The position numbers and the translations under genes were made by a program. A stretch of DNA of 55,213 nt from Promethearchaeia archaeon (lineage in GTDB: Archaea; Asgardarchaeota; Lokiarchaeia; Sigyniarchaeales; SOKP01), in contig JAHQWL010000024.1 of the NCBI GenBank assembly GCA_029856155.1, positions 1 through 55,213 of the forward strand, given 5' to 3'. Below the pieces are notes generated by a model. That model worked only from the letters and a program-made list of their open reading frames with translations, was not told the origin of the DNA and ran no database searches. Positions within the stretch are counted from its first letter, which is position 1. Each line of letters opens with the position of its first letter. Shown here in pieces: positions 35,158 to 43,819 of the stretch.

Positions 35158-35493
35158 TTGACGAATTCAATAGTCTATTTGTATGGCTTTAGCCCGACCT
35201 TAAAAGAGAAATTAGAAACTATATTAGAGATTTTAAAAGAACAAATAGAATTAAATATTGAAATAAATCTTGTTTTGATACATGATGGCGTAATTGGCAC
35301 ATCAAAAAAAGGAATAATACCAGAATCCTTAAAAAAGATAATAAATCTGCCTGTTAATATTTATGCTTTAATCCCAGATATAAAGGCTAGAGGGATGGAT
35401 CCTAATGCCCTAATAAATAAAGTAAAAGGAATAGATTATGAAGATTTAGTGGATATTTTGGTGCTTACGCAAAAAATTGTATCATGGATGTAA
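35158..35493 (+). CDS. DsrH-like subunit lacking cysteine
   Basis: A 111-residue protein of the DsrH/TusB type: SIVYLYGFSPTLKEKLETIL, then INLVLIHDGVIGTSKKG, the usual DsrH core segment, and a C-terminal DYEDLVDILVLTQKIVSW. It contains no cysteine at all, so the residue used by some DsrH proteins is absent and it may be structural. I chose TTG at 35158 because GGGAGGTTGA (35141-35150) then has the usual seven-base spacing. The TTG at 35152 would be too close. It is the last gene of the DsrEFH-like operon. Confidence 0.8.
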   Translation: MTNSIVYLYGFSPTLKEKLETILEILKEQIELNIEINLVLIHDGVIGTSKKGIIPESLKKIINLPVNIYALIPDIKARGMDPNALINKVKGIDYEDLVDILVLTQKIVSWM

Positions 35494-35533
35494 TTTATTT
35501 TGCCTTAAATTCCATTTCTTTCATAACTAAAGA

Positions 35534-35543
35534 TTTTTAAATA
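35534..35543 (+). promoter_or_regulatory. Archaeal TATA box (putative) for the second acyl-CoA ligase gene
   Basis: TTTTTAAATAG matches the TTTAAATA core seen at 15382 and 18533. It lies about 80 bases before the ATG at 35623. Confidence 0.4.
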
Positions 35544-35622
35544 GTTAGGTTCAATTTTAAATTAGAGTATTTTTTGAATTCAAAATTGATGAATTTTAAT
35601 TATAAACATTAGATGAAAAATT

Positions 35623-37317
35623 ATGAAAGATTATTCAGAGTGGGAAGCAATTCCAGATTACGAGAATGAGTCTCCTTATATCGAAAATCCAAATCGTCCA
35701 TGGTTAAAACTAAAGCCAGATTATATTCCTAAAACTGTGAAATTTGAGCCCATTCCTGTTCATGAATATATTAAAAAGGTTGCTTCTGAATACCCTAATA
35801 ATGTTTGTGTTTATTATAAACCTGCAGATAAAAAATATACATATCGTGAAATGAATTATATATCAGATAAAATAGCTAATGCATTATATGAAGATGGCAT
35901 AAAAAAAGGGGATGCTGTTGGTATTATGACAGCTAATTGCCCCGAATTTTTATTCTGTTGTGTAGGGATTATGGAAACAGGCGCAACCGTTGTTCCAATA
36001 AACTCACTTCTCAAAGAAACAGATGTGGCTCATATTATTAGAGATGCTGGAAATATTAATACTGTATTTGTCCATAAAAGCAACTTCAGAACAATGAAAA
36101 AGGTAAGAGATGAAATTGCTATAAAAAATGTGATTTTACTTCAAGCTGAAGCAGCTAAACCAGATACTATTGCATTAGAAGACTTTATTAACGGTATTGC
36201 TCCAAAACAACCTGATATTGAGATAGATCCAATGAATGATATTGCAGCACTATTATATACTGGAGGTACTACAGGTTTACCTAAAGGAGTCATGTTAACA
36301 CACCACAATTTAGTTTCAGATGCCGTCTGTACCTTACAAAACATGAGGGAATCCAGAGAGGACGATCCGAGTATTTATGGTACAGGCGTAAGTTTAACAG
36401 TTCTCCCTATTTGTCATAGCTTTGGTTTTCAAATCCTAATTATTAGTTCGGTACTTGCTTCAATGTTAGTCATTTTTCAATCTTTTAATGCATCTGAAGT
36501 TCTTGAAGCAATTGAATACTATAAATGTACAACATTTACAGGTGTACCTGTTATGTTTCAAATGTTAGTCAATTCTCCTGATTTTTCAGAGCGAGATCTT
36601 TCAAGTCTTGAGACGGTAACTTCTGGTTCAGCCGCATTGGCTCCGGAACTAAATAGAAAATGGGAAGAAGTTGTTGGAATGAAGGTTGGTCAAGGATTTG
36701 GTCTAACTGAAACTTCACCAGTTACACATCATCAACCAAAGTGGTTACCTGAGGTAATACCAGAAAGTATAGGTGTACCAATTATCGATACCGATGCAAA
36801 AATAGTAAATCCTGATACATTAGAAGAACTTCCTCCTGGAGAAGTAGGAGAATTATTTATTAAAGGACCTCAAGTTATGAAAGGTTATTGGAAAAATCCG
36901 AAAGCGACAGCAGCTACGTTTGCGGGAGATTGGCTTAAAACAGGTGATTTAGCTCGAATCGATGAGCGAGGTTACTTCTATATTGAAGGGCGGACCAAAG
37001 ATATTATAAAATACAAAGGATATAAAGTGATGCCGAAAGAAATTGAGGAAAAACTACATGAACATCCTGCAATTTTAGAAGTAGGCGTAGTTTCTGCTCC
37101 CGATCCAAATATTGGGGAAACAATTAAAGCCTATGTAGCTCTTAAACCAGAATATCAAGGGAAAGTCACAGAACGAGATATTATCGAATGGTCAAAAGAA
37201 AAAATGGCAGCGTATAAATACCCACGTCTAGTAGAATTCGTAACTGTATTACCAAGAACTACGGTTGGTAAAATTTTTCGCAGAAAGTTAAGGGAAAGAG
37301 CCGAAAAAGAAAGTTAA
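35623..37317 (+). CDS. AMP-dependent acyl-CoA ligase (long-chain fatty-acid--CoA ligase type)
   Basis: A 564-residue adenylate-forming enzyme. Its phosphate-binding motif is LYTGGTTGLPKGVMLTHHN near 208, with GQGFGLTETSP near 355, the hinge region KTGDLARIDERGYFYIEGR near 440, and a C-terminal TTVGKIFRRK with the catalytic Lys near 553. The pattern is typical of FadD-like ligases that make acyl-CoA from long-chain or aryl acids. It is clearly different from the ligase at 28738 and not a recent duplicate. No Shine-Dalgarno is visible before the ATG. Convergent with an MFS gene. Substrate is not determined. Confidence 0.93.
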   Translation: MKDYSEWEAIPDYENESPYIENPNRPWLKLKPDYIPKTVKFEPIPVHEYIKKVASEYPNNVCVYYKPADKKYTYREMNYISDKIANALYEDGIKKGDAVGIMTANCPEFLFCCVGIMETGATVVPINSLLKETDVAHIIRDAGNINTVFVHKSNFRTMKKVRDEIAIKNVILLQAEAAKPDTIALEDFINGIAPKQPDIEIDPMNDIAALLYTGGTTGLPKGVMLTHHNLVSDAVCTLQNMRESREDDPSIYGTGVSLTVLPICHSFGFQILIISSVLASMLVIFQSFNASEVLEAIEYYKCTTFTGVPVMFQMLVNSPDFSERDLSSLETVTSGSAALAPELNRKWEEVVGMKVGQGFGLTETSPVTHHQPKWLPEVIPESIGVPIIDTDAKIVNPDTLEELPPGEVGELFIKGPQVMKGYWKNPKATAATFAGDWLKTGDLARIDERGYFYIEGRTKDIIKYKGYKVMPKEIEEKLHEHPAILEVGVVSAPDPNIGETIKAYVALKPEYQGKVTERDIIEWSKEKMAAYKYPRLVEFVTVLPRTTVGKIFRRKLRERAEKES

Positions 37318-37361
37318 ATATACATCTATTACTCTATTTTTTAATTTATTCTAATTTTTTT

Positions 37362-38540
37362 CTATAGATATTCACTTTTAGATCGGGTAAATATTGTAAA
37401 GAATAGAATTAAAACCCCCGTTATAATAAAAACACTAAAAACGCTCCATTCTACTAGAAGCCCTACAATTGGGTAAATGATAGCTCTTAATAAACTTCCA
37501 AACATATTTATTGTACTAAGGACAGTAGCTCTATTTTCAGATTCAATTTGTATGTTAATTCCATCTACAAAAATAAGATACCTTGTATACCCAAATGCCA
37601 CTATTGTTAAAATAATAGCAATACCCAATGGAATTATTGTAGTTACTCCTAAAAACAGAAATGTGATTCCATTTATCAAATTAATTGAGATTAAAAATCT
37701 TTTTTTATTTTTAGATGATTTTAATAATAGAGGTATTGTACTTGAAAAAATAGCATTAACTATATTCATACCCGCTAAAATAAATCCAAACCACAATTGA
37801 GGAATGTTAATCGCATCCAAATAGACTTGATACGTCCAAAATAGAAAAAATATCAATACATTAATTGGGATCCAATCAAGAGCTAGAATTCTTAATATTT
37901 TATTTTTTCGTAATTCCTTAAAACCAGATATTATTATCCTCGAATAACTTTCTTGCTTATAATTGTCAGTTGTTATTTTTGGTTCTTTAAAAGTTAATGC
38001 AACAAAAAAAGCACATATATAGATTAAAGCCAGAGAAGTCATTGCAAATTGTAAAGAGATAAAATAAGCGATAATTGATCCTATTGGTGCTGATATTGTT
38101 AATGCAATTAAATTCATGGTTCGAGATCTTCCTAGAGTTTTTGAGAGGTTCTTTTCATTCCCAAAAGATTTCAAAGAGAAATAAACAAAAGCATCACTCG
38201 TTCCAGACATTAGAGCTGAACCAAAAGCCCATAAAGTTTCTGCTAACATGAATAAGAAAAAGTTTGGAATAATACTATAAGCCAGTGCTGCACAAGCAAC
38301 GGATAATGCAGATAGTAATAATGCTGTTTTACGCCCTAAAAAGTCAGCTATTGCTCCAGAAGGAATTTCAAGAAGTACAATCATTGCAGTGAAATAACTC
38401 TGTAAAAGCATTATCTGAAAAAAAGAAAGACCGCCCCAGATCATCATGAATGGTATATACACACCTCTAACCGTGTGAATCCCAAGGATAAATGAAAAAA
38501 TATAAATTTTGAATATATTCGATTTATAATTTCTTTCCAT
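37362..38540 (-). CDS. MFS transporter
   Basis: A 392-residue membrane protein with twelve hydrophobic spans in two sets of six. The loop between spans two and three has GAIADFLGRKTALLL, the major-facilitator motif A, near residue 62. A charged middle loop (about 190-205) separates the halves. AAAGGAAATT precedes the ATG. Substrate unknown; it may be a proton-linked efflux or uptake carrier. It is on the minus strand, convergent with the acyl-CoA ligase gene. Confidence 0.88.
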   Translation of the reverse strand: MERNYKSNIFKIYIFSFILGIHTVRGVYIPFMMIWGGLSFFQIMLLQSYFTAMIVLLEIPSGAIADFLGRKTALLLSALSVACAALAYSIIPNFFLFMLAETLWAFGSALMSGTSDAFVYFSLKSFGNEKNLSKTLGRSRTMNLIALTISAPIGSIIAYFISLQFAMTSLALIYICAFFVALTFKEPKITTDNYKQESYSRIIISGFKELRKNKILRILALDWIPINVLIFFLFWTYQVYLDAINIPQLWFGFILAGMNIVNAIFSSTIPLLLKSSKNKKRFLISINLINGITFLFLGVTTIIPLGIAIILTIVAFGYTRYLIFVDGINIQIESENRATVLSTINMFGSLLRAIIYPIVGLLVEWSVFSVFIITGVLILFFTIFTRSKSEYL

Positions 38541-38660
38541 AATTTCCTTTTAATTCTGCTTTGAAATATCTGAAAGTAGCGAATTTTAAAAAGTCAATTA
38601 TAATTTATGCAGATAATCAGAATATTCAAAAAAGAAAAGAAAAGGATAGAATAATAGTAC

Positions 38661-39092
38661 TTACTTATTTTTGGATTTTAAGAAAAATAAGATAGTATTG
38701 AGTATTCCCGCAATAATACCGCCGTAAAAACCCGTATCGGGCCACCATTCATATGCTTCATAAGCTATACCAAATGTAGCCAAACCTATAATTGCTAAAA
38801 GAACTGTGCAACCTGCTAAGAGTAAACCAAATTTATCTAGATCTTTTTGAATAAATTTATTTGGAAGCAAGTCGTTTATGACTATTACTATTTGTACTAC
38901 TAAGAAAATTAACATGATAATTTGTGCCGCTAAATCACCACCAGTAGCATAAGTACAATCCAAACAAGAATGATAATAATAACTACCAGTATAAAGACTC
39001 GCAAAATATTGAGTTGCCATTAAAATTATCCCTATAATACTAAGTACCAATATCAATGCAGCAAATACATCAACGTTCCTCTCAGATGACAT
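38661..39092 (-). CDS. Four-span membrane protein, unknown
   Basis: A 143-residue protein with hydrophobic spans at about 10-28, 55-72, 87-107 and 122-138. The first extracellular loop is Tyr-rich with a C-x2-C pair (YHSCLDCTY). AGAGGAATTT precedes the ATG. It resembles small four-span proteins common in archaeal genomes, but I do not recognise the family. It is monocistronic on the minus strand; its neighbours give no clue to function. Confidence 0.7.
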   Translation of the reverse strand: MSSERNVDVFAALILVLSIIGIILMATQYFASLYTGSYYYHSCLDCTYATGGDLAAQIIMLIFLVVQIVIVINDLLPNKFIQKDLDKFGLLLAGCTVLLAIIGLATFGIAYEAYEWWPDTGFYGGIIAGILNTILFFLKSKNK

Positions 39093-39185
39093 TTTAAATT
39101 CCTCTTAGGTTATTAGTAAATTTATTTTATAATAATGATCTTGAGAGGTAGAATTATTTAAATGTTTATTTTATATTTATAAAAG

Positions 39186-40325
39186 TCATTTTATCATTTG
39201 TTTTTCTCTTTTTTTCTTAGTGACACAATAGACGGGGCCTTGCATCATAGTCATATAACAACCATTACAACTAATGCATTTTGCTGGTGAAATATCACCA
39301 TTTCGCCAACGATTTGGAAGATCTGGTTCATAAATCAGTGGTCTACATAGTGAAATAAAATCCGCAATATCTTCTTTAAGAATTCTTTCAGCAGAAATAG
39401 GATTTTTAATTCCCCCCATCGCAATTAATTTGCATTTATTGAGAAATGGTTTAATCCTTTTATTATGTTCTAAGAAATAATTTTCTTCTTCTTCTGATTT
39501 AATGTTCAGACTTGGATATGGCTTTTTACTCAAAATTTGAGCATCTCCCCCCCCTCCACTAGGCTCGATGGCATCAAATCCAATTTCTGAAAGAATTTTA
39601 GCATATTCAACACCCTCTTCTAACTTTAGACCATTGGGGATGAAATCTTCTGTTTGTAGTTTAATGGTTATGGGAAAATTACTTCCTAATTCATCTCGTA
39701 AACCATTATAGATATCAATTAAAATCTTTGCTCTTTTTTGAGTATCTCCACCGTATTCGTCGGTTCTTTTATTAGTATATGGAGAAATGAAATTACTTAA
39801 AAAATAACCGTGAGCAGCATGGAGTTGCACCATATCATAACCACACTCATAACTTCTTTTTCCAGCATCTACAAACTTTTGTATTAACGTTTCTATTTCA
39901 TTAACTGTTAATTCTCGCGGTGTTAATCCAGTGGTTTTAAAAAGAACTGGGGATGGTGCTACTGGATGATATTTAGGATGGTAACCTTGACGGCCAGTAT
40001 GAGCTATTTGAATAGCAATTTTAACATCCGCATATTCATGAACTGCTTCTACTAATTTATTTTGACCTGGTATAAATGAGTCATTATATAAACATGCTTG
40101 ATATGGATTAGCAGTACCTCCAGGATCTACTGCTGTGAAACCTGATATTATTAATCCAGTACCTCCACGGGCTAAGTCTCTGTATATATCAATAAGTTTA
40201 TCACCTATATAGCCATACTTTTCTGAACTTCGCATATGAGTTGCTGAACGCACTATTCTGTTTTTAATTTGAACGTTACCAATTTTTTCTGCACTAAAAA
40301 GAGTTTTAAGTTCCAATTTAATCAC
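39186..40325 (-). CDS. NADH:flavin oxidoreductase, old yellow enzyme family, with Fe-S motif
   Basis: A protein of up to 379 residues and the third OYE in the window. It shows KIGNVQIKNRIVRSATHMRS at the start of the barrel, IQIAHTGRQ near 106, YDMVQLHAAHGYFLSNFISP near 160, and a C-terminal C-x2-C-x2-C-x10-C followed by a short basic tail. Like the other two, it lacks the FAD/NADPH domain found in 2,4-dienoyl-CoA reductase. The start is uncertain. GTG at 40325 lies in a GTGAT that could be the ribosome-binding site for the TTG at 40316, and the paralogue at 32374 aligns with the shorter form. It is divergent from a ferredoxin gene, a possible electron donor. Confidence 0.88.
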   Translation of the reverse strand: MIKLELKTLFSAEKIGNVQIKNRIVRSATHMRSSEKYGYIGDKLIDIYRDLARGGTGLIISGFTAVDPGGTANPYQACLYNDSFIPGQNKLVEAVHEYADVKIAIQIAHTGRQGYHPKYHPVAPSPVLFKTTGLTPRELTVNEIETLIQKFVDAGKRSYECGYDMVQLHAAHGYFLSNFISPYTNKRTDEYGGDTQKRAKILIDIYNGLRDELGSNFPITIKLQTEDFIPNGLKLEEGVEYAKILSEIGFDAIEPSGGGGDAQILSKKPYPSLNIKSEEEENYFLEHNKRIKPFLNKCKLIAMGGIKNPISAERILKEDIADFISLCRPLIYEPDLPNRWRNGDISPAKCISCNGCYMTMMQGPVYCVTKKKREKQMIK

Positions 40326-40421
40326 AATTTAGAATTATAATCTGAAGCTATTTATTTTTTTGATTATAATTTAAATAATAATATCTCTATTAACATTTGA
40401 CATTTTAAAGATGAATGAATA

Positions 40422-40643
40422 ATGACAAATATAAAAAGATGGGAAGAAGATAATCATTGGGTAGAAATAGATCTTGATCGTTGTATGGGATCAGGAGATT
40501 GTGTAAATGGGTGTCCCGCTGAGGTATATAAAGTTATAAATGGGAAAGTTAATGCCGAAAATATTGGTGAATGCATTGAGTGTGGTACATGCCAATATAG
40601 ATGTCCATTTAAAGCACTAATAAAACACGCAGCTTGGAAATAA
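40422..40643 (+). CDS. Small ferredoxin with one altered cluster motif
   Basis: A 73-residue dicluster ferredoxin. Motif 2 (Cys51, 54, 57, 61) is the full C-x2-C-x2-C-x3-C-P. Motif 1 reads CMGSGDCVNGCP, so the second cysteine of the usual motif is Ser24, codon TCA. Archaeal seven-iron ferredoxins have Asp at that position and hold a [3Fe-4S] cluster, so one [3Fe-4S] (or Ser-ligated) and one [4Fe-4S] cluster are likely. It is a soluble electron carrier. It is divergent from the third OYE gene with a gap of about 96 bases, suggesting joint function. No Shine-Dalgarno is clear. Confidence 0.9.
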   Translation: MTNIKRWEEDNHWVEIDLDRCMGSGDCVNGCPAEVYKVINGKVNAENIGECIECGTCQYRCPFKALIKHAAWK

Positions 40644-40655
40644 GAAGCATTAAAT

Positions 40656-42005
40656 TTAGATTTTCTCTAATTCTTTTAATCTTTCTGAGAATATTTTTTC
40701 TGTAGCATCCATTTCTGATATCGCGTTTTTAAGAACTGGTACCCAAAAAAATGGAATTGCTAACCAAAAAATAATTGACATCATCATACCGTACACAGAA
40801 CCAAATGCATCTCTTACAAATGAACCAATCAAAGGACCAAGGGACCGGCCAATTACATCGAAAAAATTAGCTGTTGCCAATGTAGTTCCTCTATGTTCTG
40901 GAAGGTTTAGATCTACTACTGTTGCATACCAACTCCCATTTACTGCCCCGTTAGCAAACATGCCAACCACCATTAAGATCAGCATTATTAAAGCTTCAGG
41001 AATTACGAAAAGTTCACCTACAGATACGTTATCAGGAGCGTTAAATGGAATTATTAAAGCAATAAATATCAAGGGTATTGGTATTATATTTCCCACTAGA
41101 GCAAGTAATACTCGAGCATTTCTTTTGCCTTTTTTAAATAATTTATCACCAATAACTCCAAATACTACAGTGCCAATAAGAGTACTTATGAGTATCGTAC
41201 CTAAGAATATTAAAGATATATCTTCAGGAACATTATGATAATCACTCATATAATAAAAGATCAAAAATAATATAATGCCTGTGGGTATTGTATCAACAAA
41301 ATTTATAACTAACCAAATATTTGCCTTTTTTTTGAATATCTCTTTTAAATCAGATTTTTTTATCCTATAAGTATACTCTACAGCATCTTTTTCATTTAAA
41401 AAAATGTAATCTTTACCAATGCGGGATGGTTCCTGAAAAAAAATAATCATTAATGCAATTACAAACCCCAATATCCCAATTACAAAATAAGATAATCTCC
41501 AATCGATTGGCCCCGATATAGTAGCTATTATTAAACCTAAAGCCATTCCTAGAAGAGATGCAATAGAAAAAAATGAGAATCCCTTAGATCTGTTATCTTG
41601 AGATATTAAATCACCCATTAAAGAAAAGATACTTGGAATAATGGCACCAAATCCGATTCCATTCAATGAAGTAAGGAAAAAAAATAAATAATATCCATCT
41701 AGGTTTGGTGTAACAAAAATAATCAAGACTGAAAAAATTGAATAAAACAAAGCACCACCAAGAACCATCCATTTCCTCGTGATTTTATCAGCTAAATATC
41801 CAAAAATTAAAATAGAAATACCCGAGAGAATTGTAAAAGTAGATGTCAGAACGCCTAGTTGAGCTGTTGCTCCACCAAATCCAAAATAATATGAAATAAT
41901 CTCCAGATTTGGAGAAATCATATTCTGGATAGAATACACTAAGGAAAGAATTACGATGAATAATACTATTGATATAAGAGAAGAACTATGAGGTTTCTTT
42001 TTCAT
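40656..42005 (-). CDS. MFS transporter
   Basis: A 449-residue protein with twelve hydrophobic spans. Motif A appears as LIFGYLADKITRKWMV near 70, and a second-half counterpart as VVFGVIGDKLFKKGKR near 280. A long cytoplasmic loop (about 195-225) separates the halves. It is a member of the major facilitator superfamily, possibly of the sugar-phosphate/organic-acid type, but the substrate cannot be read. Its stop lies 12 bases from that of the ferredoxin gene on the other strand. Confidence 0.87.
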   Translation of the reverse strand: MKKKPHSSSLISIVLFIVILSLVYSIQNMISPNLEIISYYFGFGGATAQLGVLTSTFTILSGISILIFGYLADKITRKWMVLGGALFYSIFSVLIIFVTPNLDGYYLFFFLTSLNGIGFGAIIPSIFSLMGDLISQDNRSKGFSFFSIASLLGMALGLIIATISGPIDWRLSYFVIGILGFVIALMIIFFQEPSRIGKDYIFLNEKDAVEYTYRIKKSDLKEIFKKKANIWLVINFVDTIPTGIILFLIFYYMSDYHNVPEDISLIFLGTILISTLIGTVVFGVIGDKLFKKGKRNARVLLALVGNIIPIPLIFIALIIPFNAPDNVSVGELFVIPEALIMLILMVVGMFANGAVNGSWYATVVDLNLPEHRGTTLATANFFDVIGRSLGPLIGSFVRDAFGSVYGMMMSIIFWLAIPFFWVPVLKNAISEMDATEKIFSERLKELEKI

Positions 42006-42109
42006 AATAGTAATTGAATTAAATTCTATATATATGTTGCTCTATGAAAACTCTAAAACCTTATTAATAATATATTAGTTTTGCATAATTAATTAAAATG
42101 TGAGAAATT

Positions 42110-42892
42110 ATGATAGAAAAAGAAAAGATAAATGAAGTTATAAAGGTGTTAAATAACAGATGTACTGTTAGAGCATATGATCCAAAAGCATTGACTCAAG
42201 AAGAAATTGACATGATTATTCACGGTGCTATGCGTGCACCTACTGCCGGCAATATGATGTTTTATTCGATTCTTGAAGTACAAAATCAAAAAATGAAGGA
42301 TAAATTAGTAAAAACTTGTGATAATCAACCCCATATCGCAAAAGCTCCACTAGTTCTTATATTTTTGGCGGATATGCAACGTTGGTATGATTATTATAGA
42401 TCTTCAGGTGTACCAGAATTGTGTGCCCAGAAAAATCTTGTTTATAGAACTCCTGAAGAATCTGATCTTTTACTTGCTTGCTGTGATGCTCTAATTGCTG
42501 CTCAGAATGCTGTAATCACTGCTGAATCAATGGGGATTGGCTCTTGTTATATTGCTGACATTATAGAACATATTGAAATTCATCGCGAAATGTTCAATCT
42601 TCCAAAATGGGTGTTTCCTATAGCAATGCTTTGTTTTGGGTATCCTAAACAAGATCCATCCAAGAGAATACTTACCCCACGCTTTCCGAAGAAATTTATT
42701 CATTTTACTGACACTTATAAAAGGTTTAATAAGGAGGGCTTTACTGAAATGTTTCAAAATTATGAAAAAGAAACTCTATTACAAAATGCAGAGAATCTTG
42801 GACAGGATTACTATTTACGGAAAACGGGATCTGCCTTTTCACAAGAAATGAGCCGTTCAGTCAAAGTTATGCTTAGAGACTGGATAAAATAA
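42110..42892 (+). CDS. Nitroreductase family protein
   Basis: A 260-residue FMN-dependent oxidoreductase without a ferredoxin domain. NNRCTVRAYDPKALT near residue 16 is the FMN phosphate site, HGAMRAPTAGNMMFYSILEV near 45 follows, and GIGSCYIADI near 145 is the second FMN contact. The C-terminal 60 residues form an extension with KKFIHFTDTYKRF. It could reduce nitro, quinone or similar groups with NAD(P)H. Divergent from an MFS gene. GAGAAATT precedes the ATG. Confidence 0.87.
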   Translation: MIEKEKINEVIKVLNNRCTVRAYDPKALTQEEIDMIIHGAMRAPTAGNMMFYSILEVQNQKMKDKLVKTCDNQPHIAKAPLVLIFLADMQRWYDYYRSSGVPELCAQKNLVYRTPEESDLLLACCDALIAAQNAVITAESMGIGSCYIADIIEHIEIHREMFNLPKWVFPIAMLCFGYPKQDPSKRILTPRFPKKFIHFTDTYKRFNKEGFTEMFQNYEKETLLQNAENLGQDYYLRKTGSAFSQEMSRSVKVMLRDWIK

Positions 42893-43016
42893 GCATGATC
42901 TTTAAGGCTTAGTTCTCAATCTTTAGAGGGTTCTGTTAAGATAGTTTTTATTAAAAATACTTAAAAGACTGTATTTATATAATTTTACTTATAGGATATG
43001 GAAGGTATCAATTTCA

Positions 43017-43775
43017 ATGAATATTCATTCGCTCTTCATTTTAAAAAGGACAGGTGTCTGCATTTTTCATAAAAATTTTACAAAAGACTTTGATAATATT
43101 GAGGTTAATTTGATAACTCCTTTCTTTTCAGCAATATTTTCATTTTCTGAGAATGTTATTTCAAGAAAAACTCCAGAAATTCTTGAAATGAGTGAATTCA
43201 GATTTGTTTTTAAAGTTCATCAAGATTTAATTTTTTCAATTTTATCAGATTCAACTGCGAGTCTTTTATTTGTGACTAGTCGTTTAGAAAGAATAGCTGA
43301 CGTATTTTTAGAGGAGTATCCAGATACTACTAAAATAAAAGATTACCAACAAATTGAAAACCCCAAATTCGCAAAAATAGTTGATTCTATAGTCGCAGGA
43401 GAAGATGAAATATATATGAGTAAAACATTTTATGAAAAAGTAATTGATGTATTTGAAGGCTTAATGCTTGAGAACGAAATTATTGGAGCTGCGCTTCTAA
43501 CTACTAAGGGTAATACAATTTATACTTCTCTTCCAAATGAGATATTAGTTAATTCATTGAAAGAATTAGAGATTAGATATATGGTTGGTGCAATTTCTCT
43601 TCCTGAAATGTATTATAGTTTAAATAATGGACAAAAGGTGTTTTCTAGAATGGTTGATATTCCCTGGAAATTGGATCCCCTTTTAGTTGTGGTTCTTTAT
43701 GATAAAACGGTGCCCTTAGGAATGGCAGAACTAAACCTAACTAAATTAGCAAATAGAATTAAAAACATTATTTAA
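43017..43775 (+). CDS. Longin-like and roadblock-like domain protein
   Basis: A 252-residue soluble protein in two halves. Residues 1-110 have the longin pattern: strand SLFILKRTGVCIFHKNF, a helix FFSAIFSFSENVI, then strands EFRFVFKVHQDLIFSILSD and ASLLFVTSRLERIADVFL. Residues 135-252 look like a roadblock/LC7-type alpha-beta fold, with VFEGLMLENEIIGAALLTTKGNTIYTS and LDPLLVVVLYDKTVP. Such proteins in Asgard archaea are linked to small GTPases and membrane traffic-like functions in eukaryotes. No GTPase gene is in the window. GGAAGGTAT upstream may serve as ribosome-binding site. The domain calls are by pattern only. Confidence 0.72.
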   Translation: MNIHSLFILKRTGVCIFHKNFTKDFDNIEVNLITPFFSAIFSFSENVISRKTPEILEMSEFRFVFKVHQDLIFSILSDSTASLLFVTSRLERIADVFLEEYPDTTKIKDYQQIENPKFAKIVDSIVAGEDEIYMSKTFYEKVIDVFEGLMLENEIIGAALLTTKGNTIYTSLPNEILVNSLKELEIRYMVGAISLPEMYYSLNNGQKVFSRMVDIPWKLDPLLVVVLYDKTVPLGMAELNLTKLANRIKNII

Positions 43776-43804
43776 CATAATCTATAAAGAAAATAAAAAA
43801 AGAC

Positions 43805-43817
43805 AAAAAAAAAAAAA
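43805..43817 (-). terminator. U-tract terminator
   Basis: Thirteen A on the plus strand are U in the minus transcript, three bases past the stop of the M48 protease gene. Confidence 0.45.
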
Positions 43818-43819
43818 TT

